Positions 14,791 through 21,423 of a DNA stretch of 21,423 nucleotides are shown piece by piece. Below the pieces are notes generated by a model that worked only from the letters and a program-made list of their open reading frames with translations, ran no database searches and had not been told where the DNA came from. Origin of the DNA: Bacteroidota bacterium (GTDB lineage: Bacteria; Bacteroidota; Bacteroidia; Chitinophagales; Chitinophagaceae); assembly GCA_023433265.1 (NCBI GenBank), contig JAEZDR010000048.1, positions 1 to 21,423 of the forward strand, written 5' to 3'. The position numbers were made by a program, and so were the translations under genes. How positions within the stretch are numbered: the first letter of the stretch is position 1; every line of letters starts with the position of its first letter.

Positions 14791-16101
14791 ATGATCCGAA
14801 ACACTGTTTTATCGATGATGCTTTCCCTGATTAGCCTTATTGCAATGGCGCAGTCATCCGGGAAATATGAAGGATATTATATTGATACCAAGGGAAATAA
14901 AGTTGTTGGTACTTTCCCAACCTACGGAAACTGGATCAACACACCATCCGAAATAAAGTTTGCTCCCGGAGGCGACCAAAATAGTGTAATAAACCTCAAA
15001 CCAGGCGACCTTAAAGAATTTCATGTAGAGGGATGGGATAGCTATATCAGCCGCACTTTTCAGCGGCAGGTAAACCTCGTGACGATTGAGAACAAGCCCG
15101 TGAACTTTACGGGATATAGCGATTACGAACGATTAAAAGAAGACAGCTTTGTTACCGTTACAGGGTTCTTGCGTAAAGTAGTTGACGGCAGTGGGTATAC
15201 ACTTTACGAGTACAAAGATGAACTTCGACGCAACTTTTTCATACAACAGGGCAACGGAGAAATCGTCCCGCTCAGGTTCAAAGTATTTGCCCATCAAAGG
15301 GAGAGCGTCGAAAAGAATCTCATCGTTCCGCAAAAAGATTACCTCGTACAATTAAATGAAATATTTGCTGATAAGCTGGCGAAAAACCAATCGGCCCAAC
15401 GTAGGTTGATGTTTATCGATTATGACAACCAATTGATAGAATTCGTAGAGGAACTTTTACAGGTAGAAAAGGAAAAACCTGTTGTTTCAGCTAAGCAGGT
15501 GGAGATGAGCTCCTATCCTGCTCACTTCGCAGTGGGGGGTGGTGTGTCTTTGAATATGGCAAAAGTTACACCCTACCAGGAAGATGAAGCAATCACCAGG
15601 GCAAAATTCAAAACACAGGCGAGCCCTGTAATAGCCTTATCGTTTTATTTTTATAGCAAGCGCAACTTCGGCAAAAACTTCTTTTCTCCGCAAGTCTTGT
15701 TTTTTAAGTATAAAAACTATGGACACGCTGATCGCAAGAAGCACGCTTATGGCTATCACCAGGCCGATTCAGGTTATGTTGAGTCGAGCGTTATCTTTTT
15801 CAATTTTCATGCTGGCAGGCATTGGGTAAAAAAAGAAAACTTTAGCTGGTATACCTCAATTGCCCCGTCTGTACAAGTTCTAAATGGCAACAGGATTCAT
15901 AGCTGGGGTACTACCTCTACTACGGGCAGGTCTATGACCTTTAGTGTTATGTTACAAACGGGCATAGTTATTTACAAGAACTGGAATCTTTATGTTGCTG
16001 CCAACCGCATCTTTAGCACACAGTTTAAGATGAAGTACCACGTTCGCCACGACGACGTTCAGTTCGGGGTGCAATACATGATAGCTATTCCCGGTACCTG
16101 A
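14791..16101 (+). CDS. Exported protein of unknown function with probable C-terminal beta-barrel (gene A of a duplicated pair)
   Basis: A 436-residue protein with a signal peptide (MIRNTVLSMMLSLISLIAMAQ, cleavage after about residue 21). I do not recognise a named family. The N-terminal domain (about 22-230) starts KYEGYYIDTKGNKVVGTFP, with the blocks VEGWDSYISRTFQRQVNL and KDYLVQLNEIF. After a charged linker (about 228-245), residues about 246-436 show alternating hydrophobic strands rich in aromatic residues (ALSFYFYSKRNFGKNFFSPQ, NFSWYTSIAPSV, VQFGVQYMI), the usual look of an outer-membrane beta-barrel. Outer-membrane location is therefore inferred. A diverged homologue follows at 16697-17978, split by a frameshift. 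The gene has its own terminator at 16131-16157 and no clear promoter box upstream. Confidence 0.75.
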   Translation: MIRNTVLSMMLSLISLIAMAQSSGKYEGYYIDTKGNKVVGTFPTYGNWINTPSEIKFAPGGDQNSVINLKPGDLKEFHVEGWDSYISRTFQRQVNLVTIENKPVNFTGYSDYERLKEDSFVTVTGFLRKVVDGSGYTLYEYKDELRRNFFIQQGNGEIVPLRFKVFAHQRESVEKNLIVPQKDYLVQLNEIFADKLAKNQSAQRRLMFIDYDNQLIEFVEELLQVEKEKPVVSAKQVEMSSYPAHFAVGGGVSLNMAKVTPYQEDEAITRAKFKTQASPVIALSFYFYSKRNFGKNFFSPQVLFFKYKNYGHADRKKHAYGYHQADSGYVESSVIFFNFHAGRHWVKKENFSWYTSIAPSVQVLNGNRIHSWGTTSTTGRSMTFSVMLQTGIVIYKNWNLYVAANRIFSTQFKMKYHVRHDDVQFGVQYMIAIPGT

Positions 16102-16130
16102 TTGTAGCAAGGGGATACATCTATCCAACG

Positions 16131-16157
16131 GGTGTCCCGTACAGGGGACGCCTTTTT
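16131..16157 (+). terminator. Terminator of gene A
   Basis: GGTGTCCC (16131-16138) pairs with GGGACGCC (16145-16152) through 8 base pairs including one G-U, with a 6-base loop, followed directly by TTTTT (16153-16157). It lies 30 bases after the stop. Confidence 0.8.
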
Positions 16158-16228
16158 ATTGATGACAATGAACAAACCGTACAAATAGGCTTTCAATTAT
16201 AATCTTTTGCACTTTCCCTAACCTCCCT

Positions 16229-16327
16229 CTTATGCTTCTCTTATGCCTAGCTTATACCTAGCTTATACCTAGCTTATGCCTAGCTTATAATACCCTTATT
16301 TTCCTACGTATTTCCTACGTATTTCAC
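16229..16327 (-). repeat. 11-bp tandem array (9 units) rich in CTAG
   Basis: Nine abutting 11-base units. The best-kept are CTTATGCCTAG (16240), CTTATACCTAG (16251 and 16262) and CTTATGCCTAG (16273); they grade into CTTATAATACC, CTTATTTTCCT, ACGTATTTCCT and ACGTATTTCAC. The reverse-complement consensus CTAGGTATAAG nearly equals that of the array at 11292-11346, so the two arrays are one family in opposite orientation. Confidence 0.85.
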
Positions 16328-16408
16328 CGGTTCCATACACTTCTACTTAAGTGTTTACACGCGTTGTCCAACGCATTAATGGGTGCGGAAGCTAAAGGTC
16401 CCTGTTCG

Positions 16409-16615
16409 CTTAAGGTGGTACTATTAGCAACAGCAAAAACTCCGGTCGTTAACCAGTAAACTTGCCGGCTCGAAAGTTCCGGCGATGAGGAAATCACTCA
16501 AAAGGAAATACCTGACTTACAAAGGAGGATTGTTGAAGACCTCAAGGTATGCTCAATGGCAATTTTAAAAGAGCAGAACGGCAACAGGTCTTATAGCCTT
16601 GCCAAGCGACAGTAA
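16409..16615 (+). pseudogene. Remnant of a second icd (3' end only)
   Basis: Read in the frame ending at the TAA at 16613-16615, the translation aligns without gaps to the last 55 residues of the icd at 13131-14588: VNQ-stop-TCRLE... against VNQYTCRFE..., LKVCS against FKVCS, and SYSLAKRQ against AYSLAQGQ. I count 25 of 55 identities, with most differences conservative. One Tyr codon has become TAA (16457-16459). Upstream, LKVVLLATAKTPV aligns to FKLVTISNRGTQV, and about 10 residues are missing before VNQ. A weaker match may reach back to about 16382; the catalytic core is gone. Its position directly upstream of gene A' mirrors the icd-gene A order, which shows that a two-gene unit was duplicated or acquired twice. 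No intact start codon exists, so no product is expected. Confidence 0.85.
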
Positions 16616-16643
16616 AAGCTGACATTCATCACTGGACAATAGC

Positions 16644-16678
16644 AGCTTTGATCTTATTTTTGGATCAAAGCTTTTTTT
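16644..16678 (+). terminator. Strong terminator between the icd remnant and gene A'
   Basis: AGCTTTGATC (16644-16653) and GATCAAAGCT (16663-16672) form a perfect 10-bp stem with a 9-base loop, followed by six more T. It was probably the terminator of the lost icd copy. It ends 18 bases before the start of gene A', so read-through from upstream should be low. The loop region contains TATTTTTG (16655-16662), an exact -7 match that may be chance. Confidence 0.85.
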
Positions 16679-16696
16679 ATGGGTTACAGGAGAACC

Positions 16697-17978
16697 ATGA
16701 CTACTGCAACTTTCAAAACGATATTATTATTCTCAATTTTTACTTGTACTGTAACCCTGCTGTTTGCCCAGACAGTTGAAAGAGTGTACAAGGGTTATTA
16801 CATCAATACAAGCAAGGAATCCGTTTCAGGAACCTTTCCCGGCTTCGCACAATGGAGCACAAATCCGGTTGAGGTAAAGTTCAGCGCGTCAGGAGATCCT
16901 AAGGATGTTATCATTTCTTACTCCAGCAAATACACTTGAGTTTTTAGTTGAGGGATGGGATAAGTATGTGTCAAAAACCTTCGAGAGACAGGTGAATCTA
17001 ATTTCTATAGAGAATAAAGGGGCAGTGGGTGATATTTACCATCCTATCGAAACAAGGGTTGAAGATACTTTCCAAACAGTTACAGCCTTTCTTCGCGTGC
17101 TGTTCCAGGCAGAAGGTATCACTATGTATGAATTCAGGGACGGCTTGAGAATAAACTATTTCATTACTGACAGGAGTAACCGTTTTATTCAGCTCAGGTA
17201 CAAAGTGTTCTTTGATACAAAACGAGCTATGGAGGTACAAGTTAAAGATTACCTGGTGCAGCTACAGGAAATTTTTGCGCCTGAGTTGGAAAAGAATCCG
17301 GCTGCCAGGCGGCAATTTATGAACGTAAGCTACAACGAAAACCTAGTGATGTTTTTGAAAAGGCTCCTGAACCAAAAGCCGGAGAAGAAGAAATATAAGC
17401 CGAGATTTGGCATCGGTGGCGGACTGGCAATTAATATGGCTAAGATAAGCCCGCCTGCTGACGACATTCCTATAAGCCGTGCTGTATTCGAGAAAAAAAT
17501 TAGTCCTGTAGTTACGTTATCAGCATATTTCTTTAGTCAAAGAAATTTTGGTAAAAACTTCATATCTCCCCAGCTTTCCATTCTCTCATACAAGCACGAG
17601 GGTATCGCCAAGCCAAAAACCTACTTCTATGGAACATATCCCGGTGATACTGGTATTATAAAAGCAAGTATTGTGATTGTTGAGTTACATATTGGCAGGC
17701 AGTGGATAAGAACCAGCAACTTTAGCTGGTATACGTCGGCCGCACCCGCTCTTCATTTCTTCCTAAAGAATGCCTCGGAACAATGGGAATATCATGTAGA
17801 TAATAAAGGCCGGGAGACAGCGATGGGCTATAGGCTACAAACCGGATTAATAATTAAGGATAAATTCAATGCCTGGGCCTCTTATTCACGAGTACCGGAT
17901 ACCTTTAAAGAATCGAAATACAGGATAAGACATGAAAGTATTCAATTAGGTATACAATACCTCTTCGGTTCCAGGTAA
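16697..17978 (+). pseudogene. Diverged paralogue of gene A, split by a 1-base frameshift (gene A')
   Basis: The first reading (16697-16939) has a signal peptide (MTTATFKTILLF...LLFAQ) and YKGYYINTSKESVSGTFP, then shifts frame. The second runs uninterrupted from about 16905 to 17978. Around TTT at 16914-16916, removing one T gives DVIILTPANTLEF, which aligns residue for residue with SVINLKPGDLKEF of gene A and restores about 426 residues against 436. The rest matches throughout (VEGWDKYVSKTFERQVNL, KDYLVQLQEIF, NFGKNFISPQ, NFSWYTSAAPAL). The ATG at 16697 is preferred to that at 16679 because AGGAG lies 5 bases before it and the signal peptide starts there. The long intact downstream frame argues for a very recent mutation or a sequence error rather than old decay. 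Function unknown, as for gene A. Confidence 0.8.
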
Positions 17979-18075
17979 ACCTGACTTTTACTTCTAAGAC
18001 AGTTGTTGCGGATGAGTAAGTTTCGGCAGTTGCGTCCAGGTATCAATTCTTGCAACTATAGAGAAAAAGTAAGCC

Positions 18076-19071
18076 CTACCTATTCAGCGTCTTCCACAAC
18101 ACATCTTTCAACTCCTGTATACCCTGGTTTGTAACAGACGAGATAAACAGGTGGGGTACATTTTCAGGTAGTTCCCGGCTGATGGCTTGTTTCAACTCAT
18201 CGTCCAGCATATCGCTCTTACTAATCGCGATCACAAAATCCTTATCCAGCATTTCCGGGTTATATTGTTCTAATTCGTTGCGCAGAACCCCATATTCTTT
18301 ACCATGGTTCTTACTATCGGCCGGAATCAGGAAAAGAAGGATTGAATTCCTTTCTATATGTCTTAAAAACCGGTGGCCAAGCCCTTTACCTTCCGCCGCA
18401 CCTTCTATAATGCCGGGCAGGTCTGCCACACAAAACGATCTTCCGTCACGGTACTCAACCATTCCAAGCTGGGGGATGATCGTCGTAAACGCATAGTCTG
18501 CTATTTTGGGCCTGGCTGCCGTTATTACAGAAAGCAGGGTGCTTTTACCTGCATTGGGAAAGCCAACCAGACCTACATCGGCAAGTACCTTTAATTCCAG
18601 GGTTTTCCAGCCTTCCACGCCCTCTTCGCCGGGCTGAGCATATTCAGGTGCCTGGTTAGTAGCTGTGGCAAAATTGCTGTTGCCCAGTCCACCACGGCCG
18701 CCTTTCAACCAAACAATCTCCTGCCCGTCTTCAAGAATCTCAGCTTCTATTTCGCCTGTTTCTTCATCGCGCGCCACCGTTCCGAGCGGAACCTCCAGTA
18801 TCACATCTTCTCCCTGCCTTCCCGTACTATTGTTTTTACTCCCGCCCTCCCCGTTTTCGGCAAGCACGTTTTTATGGTAGCGAAGATGCAGAAGCGTCCA
18901 TAGCTGCTTGTTTCCTTTAAGGATAATATGTCCGCCCCTGCCGCCATCACCTCCGTCAGGACCGGCCATAGCATTGTATTTGGTGCGCATAAAATGCCTG
19001 CTGCCGGCGCCACCCTTACCGCTTTTGCAGAAAATCCTTATATAATCAATAAAGTTGTTACGTTCAGACAC
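18076..19071 (-). CDS. obg: Obg-family GTPase
   Basis: A 331-residue GTPase involved in large ribosomal subunit assembly and stress or growth control. Residues 1-160 are the glycine-rich Obg fold (SGKGGAGSRHF, AGPDGGDGGRGG). The G domain follows: G1 GFPNAGKS at 170-177, G2 around T196-T197, G3 DLPG at 217-220, G4 SKSD at 284-287 (a variant of NKxD that keeps K and D) and G5 SSVT at 311-314. It ends right after the G domain, without the C-terminal OCT domain. The frame is open 40 codons further upstream, but the family N-terminus (NFIDYIRIFCKSGKGG) begins at the GTG at 19069-19071, and a -7 box lies just upstream of that GTG, so the longer reading is rejected. Convergent with gene A', divergent from ccoI. 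Confidence 0.95.
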   Translation of the reverse strand: MSERNNFIDYIRIFCKSGKGGAGSRHFMRTKYNAMAGPDGGDGGRGGHIILKGNKQLWTLLHLRYHKNVLAENGEGGSKNNSTGRQGEDVILEVPLGTVARDEETGEIEAEILEDGQEIVWLKGGRGGLGNSNFATATNQAPEYAQPGEEGVEGWKTLELKVLADVGLVGFPNAGKSTLLSVITAARPKIADYAFTTIIPQLGMVEYRDGRSFCVADLPGIIEGAAEGKGLGHRFLRHIERNSILLFLIPADSKNHGKEYGVLRNELEQYNPEMLDKDFVIAISKSDMLDDELKQAISRELPENVPHLFISSVTNQGIQELKDVLWKTLNR

Positions 19072-19084
19072 TTGAGTGTTTTTG

Positions 19085-19092
19085 CAAAGATA
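19085..19092 (-). promoter_or_regulatory. obg -7 box (TATCTTTG on the minus strand)
   Basis: CAAAGATA on the plus strand is an exact TAnnTTTG match on the minus strand, 13 bases before the proposed GTG start. It supports the short obg start and implies a leader of only a few bases. The same 8-mer serves gldB. Confidence 0.55.
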
Positions 19093-19231
19093 ACACAGCC
19101 TGCCAGCAATCCCCCTCCTCATTCCACACCAGCCCCGAAAGGGCACCATACCCTCAGCCAGAGCGACGTATTTGCATGCCCCGGAACGCAACCCTGCGGC
19201 CCCTTAACCTTGCCCTGAATTAGTCCTTAAT

Positions 19232-19245
19232 ATGACAATTGTCAT
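19232..19245. promoter_or_regulatory. Palindrome with FNR/CRP-like geometry upstream of ccoI
   Basis: Perfect 14-base palindrome ATGAC-AATT-GTCAT. The 5-4-5 layout is that of FNR-type sites (TTGAT-N4-ATCAA), with a TGAC/GTCA core. It is 56 bases before the ccoI ATG, where an activator of an oxygen-regulated gene could bind. The regulator is inferred, not shown. Confidence 0.5.
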
Positions 19246-19301
19246 CTTTTCTACCCCCCTTTCTCTTTTTCTTGCAGGCACCGCATTTTCAATTATCTGA
19301 C

Positions 19302-21423
19302 ATGAGTAAGACTTCCGGTGCCGCCGTTGCCCAATCCTGTTACCACTGTGGTGAAGAATGTACTTCTAAACCCATTATAGTCGACGATAAACCCTTTTGT
19401 TGCGACGGCTGTAAAATGGTTTACGATATTTTAAACAAGAATGGCCTCTGCGATTACTACAGCATAAGCAAAAACCCCGGAGCCAGCCAGCGTATCAAGG
19501 TAAGAGAGGACAAGTTTTCCTTCCTCGACGATGCTGATATAGCCCGTACACTCATTAACTTCCAGGATAATAATGAAACACACGTATCGTTCTATCTTCC
19601 GCAAATGCACTGCAGCAGTTGTTTATGGCTGCTCGAAAACCTTTACCGGATTAACCCCGGCATAGCCTCCTCTAAAGTTGACTTCACCCGTAAAGAAGCA
19701 TATATTGTTTTTAGTCCGTCTAAAATAACCATCAGGCAGGTTGCGGAACTGCTCACAAGCATTGGCTACGAACCCTACATCAGCTTCAACGACCTGAACG
19801 GAAAGAAACCCAGGGCGGATAAAAGCAAGGTTTACAAAATGGGCGTAGCAGGTTTCTGCTTTGCCAACATCATGCTCTTTAGTTTCCCTGAATACCTGGG
19901 CATAGATGCTAAAGATGCAAACCTTGCAAGTACTTTCAGGCTCTTCAATGTTATCCTCTCATTACCCATCGTTTTCTATAGTGCAACGGAGTTTTATACA
20001 GGAGCCTGGAAAAGCCTTAAATACGGGTTCCTCAATATCCATGCGCCAATCGTGGTAGCCATTGTGGTTACTTTCTTGCGTAGTATATACGAAGTGGCCA
20101 CAGGTACCGGTGCCGGTTTTTTCGACAGCCTTGCCGGCATCGTGTTCTTCATGCTGGTAGGCAGGGTTATACAAAGCAAAACCTTTGATCAGCTGAACTT
20201 TGAAAGAGATTACACATCTTATTTCCCAATTGCCGTTACGCGGGTAAATAAAGACGGCACAGAGCAAAGCCTTACCCTCCCGGATATCAGGCTTGACGAT
20301 ACGCTCCTGATTCATAATGAAGAGTTAATACCTGCGGACGGTATCCTTACAAAAGGCAAAGCGTTAATAGATTATAGCTTCGTAACCGGCGAAAGCATGC
20401 CTGTTGTAAAGGAAATGGGAGAAATTATTTACGCAGGAGGCAAGCAGATGGGCGGTAACATCGAGGTGCTTGTAATTAAAGAGGTTGCACAAAGTTACCT
20501 TACCCGCCTTTGGAACAGGGATGAGCTAAAGGTTACCAACAAGTACGAAGAAAAGTCGTTTGTACACCTTCTTGCAAGGTACTTTACGGTTATTTTATTT
20601 GCAATAACTGCTGTTACAGCAGCCTATTGGTACTTCAACGATCCAGCTAAAATATGGCCTTCTGTTACGGCTGTACTCATCGTGGCCTGCCCTTGTGCCT
20701 TATTGCTCTGCAACACGTTTACTAACGGTAACATCCTACGCATTCTTGGTAAAAACAATCTTTACCTGCGCAATGCACAGGCCATAGAAGAGATAGGGAA
20801 CGTAGACTATATCATCTTCGACAAGACGGGAACCCTTACATCATACGGCTATCAGCACGTTAGCTACGATGGCAAAGACCTCACGTATATCATGAAGCAG
20901 CAGCTTGTTGCCGTGGCATCGCAGTCTACCCATCCTATGAGCAAAGCCATCGTTTCTTTTCTTGAAACCAAGACAACGATCACCGTTCACGCATACAAAG
21001 AAGTACCGGGAAAAGGAATAGAAGGAATTATCGCCGACGACTTTATTACCATCGGCAGCCGTTCCTTTGTAAGTGGATCATCCAATAAAACCGAAGACCA
21101 GGAAAGTGTTGTATATGTGGCTATCAACAACAAAGTCCTTGGCAAGTTTATCTTCAAAAACCATTACCGTAGAGATGTGCCGGCAATGATCCGCTCCCTG
21201 CAGGGTAAATACGATCTTGCAGTCATCAGTGGCGACAACAGTGGCGAGCGCCAGGCGTTGCAGGATATGCTAGGCTTTGATGCACATCTTGTGTTCAATC
21301 AAAAGCCGGAGGATAAATTAGAAGCTGTGAAACGCCTGCAGCAACAAGGCAGGAAAGTAATGATGATAGGTGATGGACTCAACGATGCAGGTGCATTAAA
21401 ACAAGCCGATGTGGGTATTGCAG
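19302..21423 (+). CDS. ccoI: Copper-translocating P1B-type ATPase, CcoI/FixI type (3' end outside window)
   Basis: Open from the ATG at 19302 to the window edge (707 codons seen). The N-terminus has a cysteine cluster (C13, C16, C20 and C33, C34, C37) typical of the metal-binding domain on CcoI-like ATPases, then an HMA-like domain with MHCSSC at 102-107. Membrane helices follow. P-type ATPase motifs are complete: TGES 362-365 (actuator), CPC 463-465 (metal site in the membrane), DKTGT from D507 (phosphorylated Asp), the HP motif at H544 and GDGLND 690-695. CcoI exports Cu+ across the inner membrane for assembly of cbb3-type cytochrome oxidase; ccoS and ccoN/O/P would be expected next, beyond the window. 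The plain CopA alternative is less likely because of the N-terminal cysteine domain. Low-oxygen regulation is suggested by the palindrome at 19232. Confidence 0.88.
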   Translation, partial: MSKTSGAAVAQSCYHCGEECTSKPIIVDDKPFCCDGCKMVYDILNKNGLCDYYSISKNPGASQRIKVREDKFSFLDDADIARTLINFQDNNETHVSFYLPQMHCSSCLWLLENLYRINPGIASSKVDFTRKEAYIVFSPSKITIRQVAELLTSIGYEPYISFNDLNGKKPRADKSKVYKMGVAGFCFANIMLFSFPEYLGIDAKDANLASTFRLFNVILSLPIVFYSATEFYTGAWKSLKYGFLNIHAPIVVAIVVTFLRSIYEVATGTGAGFFDSLAGIVFFMLVGRVIQSKTFDQLNFERDYTSYFPIAVTRVNKDGTEQSLTLPDIRLDDTLLIHNEELIPADGILTKGKALIDYSFVTGESMPVVKEMGEIIYAGGKQMGGNIEVLVIKEVAQSYLTRLWNRDELKVTNKYEEKSFVHLLARYFTVILFAITAVTAAYWYFNDPAKIWPSVTAVLIVACPCALLLCNTFTNGNILRILGKNNLYLRNAQAIEEIGNVDYIIFDKTGTLTSYGYQHVSYDGKDLTYIMKQQLVAVASQSTHPMSKAIVSFLETKTTITVHAYKEVPGKGIEGIIADDFITIGSRSFVSGSSNKTEDQESVVYVAINNKVLGKFIFKNHYRRDVPAMIRSLQGKYDLAVISGDNSGERQALQDMLGFDAHLVFNQKPEDKLEAVKRLQQQGRKVMMIGDGLNDAGALKQADVGIA

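Larger units (their letters stand above)
16102..16408. other. Non-coding gap after gene A (about 307 bases)
   Basis: Holds the gene A terminator (16131-16157), a nine-unit 11-bp tandem array (16229-16327) and, from about 16382, the weakly matching start of the icd remnant. I see no ORF that I would defend. Confidence 0.6.

Noticed and set aside
16229..16327. CRISPR array
   Set aside because: The units are 11 bases and abut directly, with no spacers of unique sequence; no cas gene is present in the window.
16486..16569. Small ORF starting at an ATG inside the icd remnant
   Set aside because: It is in a different frame from the IDH homology, codes for only 27 residues and has no supporting signal.
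16905..16939. Programmed ribosomal frameshift as the main explanation
   Set aside because: No slippery heptamer or obvious downstream stimulator was seen at the junction; mutation or sequence error is simpler. Left as an open possibility only.
17979..18075. Terminator between gene A' and obg
   Set aside because: I searched this 97-base convergent gap and found no stable hairpin with a T-run.
19072..19191. Longer obg start with 40 extra N-terminal residues
   Set aside because: The extra residues do not look like Obg, the family N-terminus begins at the GTG at 19071, and the promoter box lies between the two starts.

Overview
The window looks like chromosomal DNA from a gliding-type member of the Bacteroidota, most likely in or near the Chitinophagaceae. 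The evidence is two gliding-motility genes (the 3' part of gldG, and gldB), a MurF-alanine racemase fusion, a long-form leucyl-tRNA synthetase, an Obg without a C-terminal OCT domain, a CcoI-type copper P-ATPase, and repeated matches to the Bacteroidota -7 promoter element TAnnTTTG upstream of genes. Placement below phylum is inference. No tRNA, rRNA, CRISPR array, prophage or insertion sequence was seen.

Layout. (1) 3-4152 (+): an apparent operon of gldG (5'-truncated by the window edge), a TerC-family membrane protein and murF-alr, with gaps of 13 and 9 bases. (2) 4244-4889 (+): two small overlapping membrane-protein genes (DUF2752 and TM2), then a gap holding a palindrome, a -7 box and a strong terminator. 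(3) 5193-7146 (+): gpsA, then a NarL/FixJ-type regulator whose receiver has lost its phosphoacceptor aspartate. (4) 7143-9929 (-): leuS, convergent with the regulator so that both stop codons lie within one CTAG. (5) 10091-10966 (+): ftsX, divergent from leuS. (6) 10967-11516: a 550-base gap with short hairpins, 11-bp tandem repeats and helically phased GGTTATA repeats, followed by gldB, whose promoter almost touches its start codon. (7) 12550-12942 (-) apaG and 13131-14588 (+) icd, which carries Asp-Ile at the cofactor-specificity positions. (8) 14791-17978 (+): two diverged copies of an exported, probably beta-barrel protein of unknown function. (9) 18076-19071 (-) obg and 19302-end (+) ccoI, divergent, with an FNR-shaped palindrome in front of ccoI.

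The most interesting region is 13131-17978. Between the two unknown-protein genes lies an unannotated decayed 3' end of a second icd (about 16409-16615), readable over its last 55 codons at about 45% identity to the intact icd, with one internal TAA. The locus therefore reads icd / gene A / icd remnant / gene A', that is, a two-gene unit present twice. In gene A' a single extra T splits the frame; removing it restores a protein of nearly the same length as gene A. Nearby (16229-16327) is a nine-unit 11-bp array whose reverse complement shares a consensus with the array upstream of gldB, pointing to a genome-specific repeat family.

Most other genes are housekeeping: envelope and division (murF-alr, ftsX), lipid precursor supply (gpsA), translation and ribosome assembly (leuS, obg), central carbon metabolism (icd), gliding (gldG, gldB) and respiratory copper supply (ccoI). 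Apart from the gldG-terC-murF/alr run and the DUF2752-TM2 pair, genes appear to be transcribed singly.
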